This document shows positions 37,584 through 48,055 of a stretch of DNA of 64,000 bases, piece after piece. Origin of the DNA: Istiophorus platypterus (taxonomy: Eukaryota > Chordata > Actinopteri > Istiophoriformes > Istiophoridae); assembly GCA_016859345.1 (NCBI GenBank), contig CM029124.1, forward strand, positions 23,224,980-23,288,979, given 5' to 3'. The notes beneath the pieces were generated by a model that worked only from the letters and a program-made list of their open reading frames with translations, searched no databases and was not told the origin of the DNA. How positions within the stretch are numbered: position 1 is the stretch's first letter; each line of letters begins with the position of its first letter. The position numbers and the translations under genes are program-made.

Positions 37584-38719
37584 GAAGCACCCCATGCGCT
37601 GCAGTCATCCTTTTGAGAACAAAAACCACTCAACAAGCCAGCCCAAGCTAAGTTCTGCCCTGTTATTTATGGAAAATGAGGAATGTATGGATTAGCAGAT
37701 GATGCCAAGAAGAAAAACAACAAAAAAAGTTATGATTCACTTCCTAAACCATGGAAAAGCACCAAAGGACAAACAAATCAATGGCCATTTGGATGATATC
37801 TGGCCCCAAGCATTAACAGGCCATGGATTATTGGTATGAATGTAAATGTGTTATAAAGTGCAGTTCTCTTTATATGTAGTGAGGCAGGCCAAAGCCACAG
37901 TAGACGCTATTTTGACCTGATTAACATTGTTCAATACATGTATTGGAAGCAGTTGTAGATGTAGTAAAGCTTCAAACAGCTGTGGTTTGCTAAATACACA
38001 TATTTTTTTCTCCTTTTGACCTGAATGGTATAGGCAGAAGAAGTGATACTGATTATTTTAAGAGACAACAGTGAGATCCATCAAATTAGAAACCAGCCAA
38101 AACAATCAAATAATGCACTGGATAAATGATGTCATACTGTAAAATCTATGGCTTATTGTCTGGGCACTGAGCCAATTTACATCGCTACACTGGTTATGCA
38201 AAACAGCAGGAAGGCTTTGAACATGAGCTAGTCATCAATATACAACAGCAACAACCTGCTACTGTTTTTCAATGTAAATTCGAATGTGTTTTTGTGCTTA
38301 TGGCAGCCCTGTTAAAAGTCACATGTGAGGGAGGATGAGGAAGAGGAGAAAAGAGACGAGAGGGAGGAAGAGTGGAGAAGAGACGAGCCCTGGCTGGCTG
38401 CCACTCATCTGGGCACCTTCTCTAAGCAGGGCAGAAAATCAAACACGCCAGGAAAGAATTAAAGGAGAAAGAGAGGGAGAGCGGGAGAGAAAAAGAAAAA
38501 TGATTTTTCTTATAAATAGCATGGCTTGCCAGAAGGCAGAGGAAATGAGAGCAAGTGAGTGCTGGAAAAGAAGGGCTTGAGCTTGACACGGGGCTTAAAA
38601 TTGAGAGGGGGCGGAAAGAAGGGACCTACTGCGCGAAAATGTCTCCAACCAAAGCAAGGATTAGTGTTCCAACCTCCTCCACCGCCAAGATCCGCCAGTA
38701 CAACTAATCACCTTCACAG

Positions 38720-38725
38720 CTTCTC

Positions 38726-38760
<35 letters not shown>
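38720..38760. repeat. (CT)n microsatellite
   Basis: About 40 bp of CT dinucleotides continuing into an imperfect pyrimidine tract to 38820. Confidence 0.95.
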
Positions 38761-38761
<1 letters not shown>

Positions 38762-39439
38762 CTTGTCTCTGTTCTTTTTCTCTCTTTTCATTCCCCTCTT
38801 TTTTGCCTCCACTCTCCTCTGCTCTTTAAAGTATCATTTCGCCCCTCTTATCATCATTATGGCTAAAATTAAAGCAGAGTATGTTCTGCCAAGCACGATT
38901 AGCTGCCGCAGCCTAACTGGGTGCAGTTAGGTGCTTGGGGTTTTTTAGTCATTCTAGTGCGCAGATGCATGGTACAATACCAAACACAGGAATACATTGC
39001 CAACTTCAAAAGGCATCTACATAAATGATGACATGAGATGTCGCAGATCCCCCCCAACTCTATCCCTCAATCCCTGACCCCCACCTTCTCCACATGTCAG
39101 TCCTTCTTTCCCTCCTTCTCCTCTTTTATTTGTCTCTCTTCCTCCCCGTCGCTGCCATCCATTTCCTCTCCCCTGACAAGGCTCCTCACAAAGATGGTGA
39201 GAAGAACGATAGGGCATAAACATAAACAAGTCAAACTGATCACACAGAAGATGAGCCTGGCGGTGGGCTATGGGGGCGGCAGGCAGGAGCAATTAAGCTC
39301 CTTTCTCTCTCTTCTTTCTCTCCTTTTCCCAAGCTCGATCTCTCTTGTAGAAGGAGGGGGAGAGCAGTTACAGAACCATCCCAGAGAAAGAGCCACTTCA
39401 TAAGCAGATGCCTGGCATAGGATTGCAGCCGGGGGAGCG

Positions 39440-39720
39440 TGTGAATTCATTCTCCTCCGCTATAAATACACACTGTGTCTCTGTATAGGTGCAAGCGCAA
39501 AATGTAATTAGGCAGTGAGGCAGAAAAGCAAGCTGCCTTTCTCTACGTTTGCATATTTTGTCCACAAATAATGTACTACAAAGGCAAAGAGAGGAAAAAT
39601 CTCGCTTGAATATTCATTTACAAAATAACGGTTTGCTGATGAGGCCAAGGCATGTGATAATCAATTAGCTAAATGTTCTACAAAAACCCTGGCAAGAAGG
39701 AAAAAAGACAAAAATAATAA
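39440..39720. promoter_or_regulatory. Candidate conserved non-coding element
   Basis: Repeat-free sequence with AATGTAATTAGGCAGTGAG, TTTGCATATTTTG (octamer-like) and GATAATCAATTAGC. It is flanked by low-complexity pyrimidine DNA, has no coding frame, and looks like a developmental enhancer. Confidence 0.35.
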
Positions 39721-40013
39721 ATATGCAAACACACAGTGTATGTTGGTGAAACGAAATGACGACTTCAGCAGAAGTCTGAATATCCATACCACATTAGCCT
39801 AGATAAAATATCACAAAGAGAAAAAAAGGGAGCAGGATATGTATTTCTAATGAGTTTGTTTGTTTCAAGTGCTTGTACGATAAGAAAGAGTTTGTTTTAC
39901 ATACAATGTGCCTAAACGCACCTGCTGTTGCCTGTGTAGTGTGCGTGGGATTACAAATATTACAGGAGAATATACAGATAGTGCAGACAGATTAGAGAGC
40001 TGCAGACACAACT

Positions 40014-40037
40014 CTGTGTGTGTGTGTGTGTGTGTGT
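40014..40037. repeat. (GT)12 microsatellite
   Basis: A short perfect GT run after ACAACTCT. Confidence 0.95.
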
Positions 40038-40539
40038 CTAGGAGGTCGGCAGTGTCAGGATGACACCTGGCACGGTATAAGAAGTCAATTTCGTTCTTTT
40101 TTCTGAGCAAAAAATCAAAATAGCACAAAATCATTGTGACAGATAAATGGTAAACATGTCAGTCCTACAATCCGTTGCCCTCGCTCACATGCACAGTTAG
40201 AATGAAAACGATCTCTTTACGACTGTAACTTACTATTATTTTCATTACCGATTAATCTGACAGGTATTTTCTCCATTGATTGTTTGTCAATAAAACATTA
40301 GAAAATAGTATAAAGTACTTATTACAATTTCTGAGCTGAAGGTGACACTTTCAAAAGTTTACTTTTATCCAACCAAGAATCCAAAACCCGATTATATTCA
40401 ACTTATAATTTCATGAAACCGTTAAGGTAAGTTTCACTGAAAGCCTTCCTCTCTTTTGCAGGAACACCCTGACCAAACTCACATAATTGCAAACATTCAC
40501 ACCTGGAAATTGCTCAGTACAACCATAGTCTGACCTGCT

Positions 40540-40690
40540 GGCCACTGAGCAGCTCCACTTGAACAGCTGGGGTTAAGGGCCTTGCTCAAGGGCACATCAG
40601 TGGTGGTAATAAGGGTGAAGACCTGTTTTTTCACTTTTCCTGCCTAGATTTATGCTGTCAATCTACGGGACTGAGCCACAACTTCTTGTC
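40540..40690. repeat. Dispersed repeat fragment (GCCTTGCTCAAGGGCA type)
   Basis: GAACAGCTGGGGTTAAGGGC followed by CTTGCTCAAGGGCACATCAG is a phrase I recognise from a very common teleost dispersed repeat. The rest of the consensus is badly decayed. Assignment is from memory, and the class is left open. Confidence 0.5.
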
Positions 40691-40811
40691 TGGTCACAAG
40701 TTTGCTTCTCAAATTTCCTATTTTGAGAAGGTGAAACCAAACAGTGTATTTTCTTTGAAATATTTCTAAATTGAAAATAGCTGTGGATTAATTTTTAAAT
40801 CAAGTGATTTA

Positions 40812-40846
40812 CAGATTATTTGATAGATTATTTGATAGATTATTTT
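40812..40846. repeat. 12-bp tandem repeat (AGATTATTTGAT)x3
   Basis: Two perfect copies and one partial copy of AGATTATTTGAT. Confidence 0.9.
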
Positions 40847-43213
40847 ATCCTCACATGTCTGTATAGATGCTAGTCAATTCCTGCTAATTTCAACAAGTCT
40901 AATTGTACTGCATGTCCAAACTAATTGACGTGTTCTACAGGCAGTGTTGCACTGTTATGGTTTATAGATACTACCACTACAGTGTTGTTCCATGTGAAAC
41001 CAATTACAGTAAATGTAATTAGGCCTTGCGCCTATTAGTAACCTGTAACGAATATTAGTATTAGGTATAAACAGCTGGTTTTAAAAATGAGAATTAATGT
41101 CACCACCAAGGCTTTCCTTCCTCTCCTCGAGGCCTGGGTCCCTATTGCAATGCAGGGCACGTCGTCCTCTACTGGCCAGAGCATGAATTAGAGCTGACCC
41201 TGCCGCCTGTAACTGGCATGGCAGGGAACAAAGAGGCAGCGCTGTGCCAAAGAGGCGTATCACTCTCTCTGTCCTCTAGAGGGAAGGATAAAGGGGACTG
41301 AGGAGGAAGAGGGAAGGTATCTGGGGGGTAGGGTTAAGGGGGCTCTGCCATACTTGAGCAATGCAGCTGTGCTCTGCGGTCAACTCCCACCCGAATGGCA
41401 AACTGTTTCAGTGTGTGTGGGTGGGGTAAGAGGTGTAAGGAAGAAGGGTGGATAGAGGTTGTTGGCTTAGAGGGGTGGGCTAGTAAGACATCTGTCATCT
41501 TATCATCAATGTTGTCCCATCATACTACAAATGGGCTGTGGGATATTTTACCACCCAAAAACAAGGGATAGCAAAAGGTGTCAGTTGTTATCTATTACCG
41601 ATCTTTGTGCCTTTTTCAATAAGTGCCAGCCACTGTGCTTCTCCTCATCAAAGGGTGAGGAAAATGGATGGAAAACAGTTACTAGGTGAGAGAGCAAACA
41701 CAAATCTGACAAATCAAAATAAAAAGACAAAATCGTCTGCTGTTCTGCATGTGAATGTCCTTGACTGAGGGCCAAATCCACATTTAGGGGTCTGGAACCG
41801 CCACTTCTGAGTGAAGACGAAGAATGAGAGATGGGAGAGTGGCATATTAAATTTCCCATCTCCACCCCTGCATCTCGCCACCAACCCTTTTGTTTTTTGA
41901 AGCAGGCTGCCGCACCAAGGCAAGGTCTTCCATAATGACACCTTGACTGTGAGGAACTTCATCCACTCCACCACCCTATCTGGTGCATCTCTGACAAGAC
42001 GGCAGGCTTTGTTGCCAGGAGAATGGAAGAGTGCTTTGAACTGCAGACTGACAGCGTGGGGAAAGCTGTTCCAGGCGTAAATGCAAATTATTGTTACTTA
42101 CACATTTAACCCTGCACCCCCCCCCCTTCCCTGTTTACTGCCTTGCGCTGGCCTCTGGAAGGAGGTAGAGGTAGTACTGGTGGTGGTGTCTGTGTGTGTG
42201 TGGGGGGGGGGGACAATTCTGGCATCATGTTGCCCTCTTTTGGCAAGTGTTTGCAACTGCAGCTCACTGTCCTCTCACTTTAAAGACAGCAACTCAGTCT
42301 GCAATGAAAAGATGATACATGATAACAAGGACAAGTGATAGTCTAGTGAAGGTGAATAAAAAGGCTGGCAAAAGGAACAAGCACAAGTATATTGAAAAAT
42401 TATTTAAATAGCATATTTTACAAGACTCCCTTCATGATAAGTTTGATACTAAAGAATTTACCTTATAAGGGCTGACATCACACCAAGGACGGGGTCAAAT
42501 CTACATCTTTGCCATGGGGGCAATAGAAATATAATGCAGGAATTTCAAGCCACTGCTTAGTACAACAAAATGTGATTTGTTTTCTCCTCATGATTAATCC
42601 ACTATTCGCCCGTTTATTCTTCTTTTTCTCTCTCACATCAGTTTTCCTCAGATGCTTTTTTCCCCTTTGTTAAAGAAGGTAAAAGTCTTGAGTTGAATTT
42701 TCTTTTACAATCATATCACAAGAGCAACCACCAGCAAATAATACTATTCAGACAATATGAGCAGGCAAAGACAACTGCCATAAGTTCCTAAAGAGTATAA
42801 AAAACATATAGTGAAGATCCATAGAGGAATGAATGAGCATCCAAAAGTGATCTAATCATATAATCATATAATCATATAAAAAAAAATACTTATAAGAAAA
42901 AGAGTGCTTTTTATAAGTTGCCTTGAAAGTGACTTAAATTCACAAAAGGAAGCGCTCCTTTCAGTTTCAATTCATTCTGTGCATTGTTCAGGTAGAGGGA
43001 GTTGACTATTTCAAAGCTTTTATGTTCAACTTAATGCTAATTCATTTGTAGAACACTAGGAAAAAGACTATCTTCCCATAAAAAGGTTCACATTGAATGT
43101 TTGTGCAAGCAGCCTATTACAGCTCATGGTATTTTTAACTTACATCTAGCAGTCATGTGAGAAAGCATCAGTCAGGTAATATTGTTAAATAGTGAGAAAG
43201 TGCTCATAATGAG

Positions 43214-43450
43214 GAGGTTCAGGTGGATGTATCGGTCAACAAAACACTGGACTGTAACACTGGAGACTGCTGTTCATGTCCCATTTCAAACCAACAGTCA
43301 GTGTTTCGTTTTTTTTTACCATGGCCTCCACCATGATATTATTATTATTATTTTAACCATGACAACCTCAAAAGGCACTTATTGTAACCTAAACCATGCT
43401 ATTTCCCTAAACCTAATCAAGTTGTTTTTGTACCTAAAAATATCCAAAGC
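43214..43450. repeat. Dispersed teleost repeat fragment (CCCTAAACCTAA type)
   Basis: Contains GTTCATGTCCCATTTCAAAC, then ACCATGACAACCTC, and ends in AACCATGCTATTTCCCTAAA with CCTAATCAAGTTGTTTTTG. This series is familiar from an interspersed repeat of perch-like fishes (from memory). An ATT trinucleotide run sits inside at about 43338-43352. Confidence 0.55.
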
Positions 43451-44259
43451 TATTATGCACATCATAAGATAATTAGTTATGTTACAGTATTATATTATAA
43501 TTATGATATTATTTATTTTTACACCATGAATTTAACAGCTTATCTGTTGCATATTCTCCTGTAGAGATGGTTACTCAGGACACGGTCCTATAGGTTGTAT
43601 TAGAGGGTAGGGACAAACAACTTATATGTCTGTTTAGGTTCAAGGACTTGTTGTGAAAACACAAGCCATATTTGTTTTGATTTCTACATATATGTGTATG
43701 CACAGGTAAGGAGAAACCAGTCCAAGGCCAGCTTTATACTGTAAGTCAGTCAGGTGGTACATGTATGCACATATAGTAATGCCCTCCTAGCAATGGTATA
43801 CAAAGTACGGTTGTGTACAAGAAATCCACTATCAGATAATATAACATACATCATATGCAGACACAGGGTAGGTGTATTCCTTAAGATCACATTAATGTAA
43901 TAAAGGTTAAAAAAAAGGGGAAATCCTCTAGAATTTATTGACATATCTTGTTTTTTGTGTGTTTGTGTATTATGCTGTTAAATAGATCAAGTTCAAATAT
44001 AATCAGGTCCTGCTTTAACTAGCGTCAGAGGGTTATGTTATGAGAAACAGGTGAAAAATGATTAGATAATACAGTTCAATCCCTGGCCACAGATTTGGAT
44101 GTAAGTATGAAATGACACTGAATGCGGATTGTGGGTTGAGACTTGTTTTCTGCCGTTGGTCGTATATCGCCACTCCACACACACAGTTAGCACAATGGCA
44201 GCGCCTGTCGTCAGGCAAAGCTCCAAGCCATTTCCCCTAGATGCATCCCGACTGAATCA

Positions 44260-44850
44260 ATAGAGCCTCTGCAGCATATCATTAGACATAAGTATTATAA
44301 TTACTTGTGTTATTAATTTTGCCTTAATACCAGGGATAATATGATATGTAATTCAACCCTGTTGAGGGAAAGGAAAATTAGATAATCACAAATGCATCTC
44401 TTATGAAAATCAATATTGAAATGGATATTCCAATAATGCCAAACCACTGCCCCTCTGTTTTTTTCTCATGCATATCAACCAATCATTTTCTGCATTCATC
44501 TGGAAAAAAATATATAAATATGTCCGACATATTTCACATGGGCGCCCCTGTATGAGGCAAAACAATATGGATTTGTGTTGCCTTGCAAACAATTTTAATA
44601 AAAAGCTATTGATTGGGGATCGAGCGGTTAGCCTGTGGGTGCGGCGCACCAGACCCCAGTGGGTCCAGATCATTAATGTCCTCAACTGCTGGCTTCACTG
44701 GTGCAAATTTGTTCAATAAGGGTCTGGCACTCATGCTTCAGGCTTTGATTTTGATACAGCCATGTCAAGCTGTTTGTGGCTTTGTCACAGACCACAAATC
44801 TGAGACACATTCAATTAAAACATGATAGAAGCATATGTTTTTCTTTTTTA
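44260..44850. promoter_or_regulatory. Candidate conserved non-coding element, about 590 bp
   Basis: The longest repeat-free, balanced stretch upstream of fancl. It contains many homeodomain cores (AATTACTTG, TATTAATTTTG, AACAATTTTAATAAAAAGC, GATCATTAATGTCC), an ATCAATATTGA motif, and a GC-richer centre (GGTGCGGCGCACCAGACCCC at about 44638). Open frames on both strands carry no family motif. Confidence 0.4.
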
Positions 44851-45063
44851 TGAATATTACAATAGCTTCCAATTAAAAAAAACTGTGCTAATGCACATAA
44901 TTTGAGAAATTGGTGAAATAATTAATGAATTTCAACACACATTACTTCTACTCAGTCAAACACTCATGGCAAACATCAACTGGAGACTAACCAGGTCTAG
45001 TCGGAGGAATGTACATAGTAAGAAGAGATAGAGCCGCCACCCACAGCAATCCATGGGTGCTTT

Positions 45064-45067
<4 letters not shown>

Positions 45068-45107
<40 letters not shown>

Positions 45108-45112
45108 TACAC
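45068..45112. repeat. (CA)n microsatellite
   Basis: About 35 bp of perfect CA followed by CGCACATACAC. Confidence 0.95.
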
Positions 45113-45249
45113 TGTACGGCTTTCATCAACAGACATCCTCCTGACAGAAGGAAAAGAAGTGCAGTGTACACTCTCACAACCTCTGTCAAACCTTGCTTAA
45201 ATTTGTGCAGCCACAATATCTACATATAGGCAGAAAAAACACTTACATA

Positions 45250-45510
45250 TACTTTCTAGAGCAGGTATAAAAGACTTGGCGCAGCGATACAGTTTTAATT
45301 ACCAGGTACTTTCCTCGTGCTTATGATTTCAATTTCTCCCTGCAAAGCTGGTAATGATATTCAAAATGCCTGCTGGCAACTCCGACTCCTTATTCTCCCC
45401 TGTCTTTCCTTCCCCCTAAAATGTGAATACCTGAGTTTATAGGCTTATTTGTCCTCCAGTCACTTTGTAAAATCTTTATTCTGCCGAACATATCTTTTTA
45501 AATGTGAGCC
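45250..45510. promoter_or_regulatory. Candidate conserved non-coding element
   Basis: Repeat-free sequence with CAGTTTTAATTACCAGG, GCAAAGCTGGTAATGATATT and TTTATAGGCTTATTTGTCC. No credible coding frame. Texture typical of fish developmental CNEs. Confidence 0.35.
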
Positions 45511-45734
45511 TCGCTGGAAGGAATGGCAATAAAGATTTTGGAGAATAGTGAGGGGGGAGGGAGATCAATGCAGAATGTATTAGCCTGCACTACTGAGACC
45601 GACTTCAATAAAAAAAGCATTGATCCCCTAAAGTGAAGCTTATTCTGGGCATGGTAACGGAGGATGGTCCATTCCAATACTGCCCAGGCCAGATGGAGAA
45701 TCACAGCAGGCTACGCTCCCCCACCCCCACGCAA

Positions 45735-45890
45735 AGTTCACATTGTATTTCAAACCCATATTAGATTCAGTCACACAATTACTGAGGGATTCTTGTTGGA
45801 ATGCATGCATTATGGAAGAGCATGTCCAATAATACAGCGTGTGGCATTACATATTCAGCTGGCACTACTTAGGCTTTTTCAAGTACTAAA
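45735..45890. promoter_or_regulatory. Candidate conserved non-coding element
   Basis: Repeat-free sequence with CACACAATTACTGAGGG, GGAATGCATGCATTATGG and GGCATTACATATTCAGC. A 94-codon frame overlaps it but has no family resemblance. Confidence 0.3.
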
Positions 45891-46214
45891 GATGGTGACA
45901 AAAAGCGAAAAAGAAAGATGTGAAAAGAATAGAAAAAGTTTCAAATGAGACTGTAGATAATATACGGGATTGTACGAGGACATGTTAATTTACTGTGATT
46001 TAGTTTATTAAGGTAATTCTGAGAAGTAATGTTTGCCACCATAGATTTCCTTGGCTGTCATGTCATTTCATTTCATATAACTTGAAAACTTCTTGTTTTC
46101 AAAACAGGAGCTGCTAATATTTCCCAGTTTCTATCAGTCATCAGACATTTCAGATGCCAGCACTGTCTCTGTAGCAGCCGTCGGTTGTAAAACCCCAGCA
46201 GTAATCAAGTGTTA

Positions 46215-46480
46215 GGGTTGGAGATATAACAATCACACTTCACAGTATGCCTAACAAGAACACTTCACACACTAATTAGCTCAAGTGGACATGTATTGCA
46301 TTCACATCCTCGTGTTTGGTTTCTGCCTCATGCACATGAGCCCTGGCTTAGATTATGAAATGATCGAGATAATATCAATAGATAAGGTTATCAGTGATTC
46401 AGCGAAATGTATGAGTATGTCAATTCATAGTCGGGAGGAATGATTTCTGGCTCAGAAGTAATCATAGAGGAAGCACACAT
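46215..46480. promoter_or_regulatory. Candidate conserved non-coding element
   Basis: Repeat-free sequence with CACACTAATTAGCTCAAG, GAAATGATCGAGATAATATC and a TTATCAGTGATTCAG segment. There is no coding frame. Confidence 0.35.
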
Positions 46481-46788
46481 TACCTATACTGATTGTCTGG
46501 TAGGCCTCTGATGCCCCCCCCCGCAGTTCTGCTATTCCATAAATAGGAGTTAAATAACGTATTTTCTTTTTGCTTGTTTTTTGTTTTGGTTAGGTTTTTT
46601 TGCCCCTTGTCAGATTGAGAAATAAACATTAAAAATATTTCACATACTTGTATTGTTTCTTATTCTTTTTTAACCTAAACACGCTGAAATGTCCTCAATT
46701 TTAGAACCTACACTTGCATTAAATAACAGTTATCTGCAACTTGCAGCCAAGTATCACCATCAGACTGCTGTGGTCTAATGCTACCATA

Positions 46789-46790
<2 letters not shown>

Positions 46791-46852
<62 letters not shown>
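46791..46852. repeat. (CA)31 microsatellite
   Basis: An uninterrupted 62-bp CA run. Confidence 0.98.
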
Positions 46853-46854
<2 letters not shown>

Positions 46855-47972
46855 GACCTCCAGTTCCACCTAGTGTCTTCTCCATGGGGTTGCAGGACAG
46901 ACAACCGCCTCCTTAAATCCCATCAACTCATGTCAGAGAGTCTGGATACAAGCCTATCAGTGAGGTCTGTAATCCCCAGTTAAGACTTCACACATACCAC
47001 ACCGCCACTTATCTGGAGACACACTCACACTCATAGACAAAAACACTTGGAAATACACTCAGAATCAAAAGTGATAGTTGATAGTTGCTTCACTCAATTG
47101 GAGTATCAGTTTTGATATAATGCATATAAAGGGAAAATCAGCATATGAATGTGTAGAAAATGTTGCATGAATGCATGAAAATGTTGTCAAGTCAGAATGT
47201 GTGCTTTCAGCTTTTAAGCATGCTGCATGATTTACAGTAAACTCAAGCCAAATACAGTATGTACATGAATGCATGCATTCAAATTCTTTAAAAAGGAGTT
47301 GAATTAGATCCTTAAAATAGGAACTTCCTATACGGGCAATACTGAATGTACAATTTAGGGGAAAAAAAGGGAAATAAAATTTTTGCTTTGTCTATAAATC
47401 GGTTGAACCGAAAGAAAAAAAGAAGAAAGAAGATCTATTATATTGTGAATAATGAACACTGTTTTCAGAGAGAATGTATGCCAAGTCTATGAGTGTGTGT
47501 GTGCCCATATGCGATTTCTGATAAATGTGATGATGTATCTATATTACAGATGTTTTCCCATTAAAAATAGAATAGATGATGCTTTGTCTACTAAAAATGC
47601 AGAAATCTAATTCATGGAAATTATTTTCCTGAGATAGAAAATTAGTTGAAAATCTGCATACCCTCCCACTGTAGTCAGAAATCATGCAAAATGATATTTA
47701 TACATATAAAAAGAGAAACAAACTAAGTATAAATTCAAAACAGTGCTCAAAAAGGAAAAAATACATGATAATCTAAACTGGGCAAGCACAAACGACTGAA
47801 TGGTTCCAACACATTTTCCCTGTCAAGCCATTCAATCAATCCCCGGTCCAGGCAACAATGTGTCCCATTATCATTTAGATACATGCAAAACGCCATGAAA
47901 AAAAGAAGAAAAGAATGAGAGAGAGATAAAACGGCAAGTCGGACAAGGCACCCCTGCTCATGTCTTGCTTCA

Positions 47973-47973
47973 A

Positions 47974-48019
<46 letters not shown>

Positions 48020-48055
48020 AGTGAAAGAGAGAGGGAGAGAGAGAGAGAGAGAGAC
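47973..48055. repeat. (GA)n microsatellite, interrupted
   Basis: GA dinucleotides broken by a CAGGGAGTGAAA segment in the middle, within a longer purine-rich strand. Confidence 0.97.

Larger units (their letters stand above)
37581..43213. other. Non-coding, CNE-like and pyrimidine-rich patches
   Basis: 38330-38600 is purine-rich and 38700-38830 pyrimidine-rich, both giving spurious frames. 38850-38935 and 39440-39720 look like unique CNE-type sequence. 39040-39200 is C/T-rich. A repeat fragment (40540-40690), a 12-mer tandem (40812-40846) and short homopolymers of C and G (42110-42213) occur further on. ATCATATA is repeated three times at 42854-42878. No exon was found. Confidence 0.45.

Noticed and set aside
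37288..37695. Several overlapping open frames of 83-116 codons on both strands
   Set aside because: They are Cys-Val and His-Thr translations of the GT/CA microsatellite. The same applies to frames at 208-563, 13890-14177, 19937-20569, 22201-22587 and 46719-46983.
44605..44670. A tRNA-like stretch (GATCGAGCGGTTAGCCTG ... GGGTCCAGATC)
   Set aside because: It resembles a B-box and D-arm superficially, but no cloverleaf stems could be paired.
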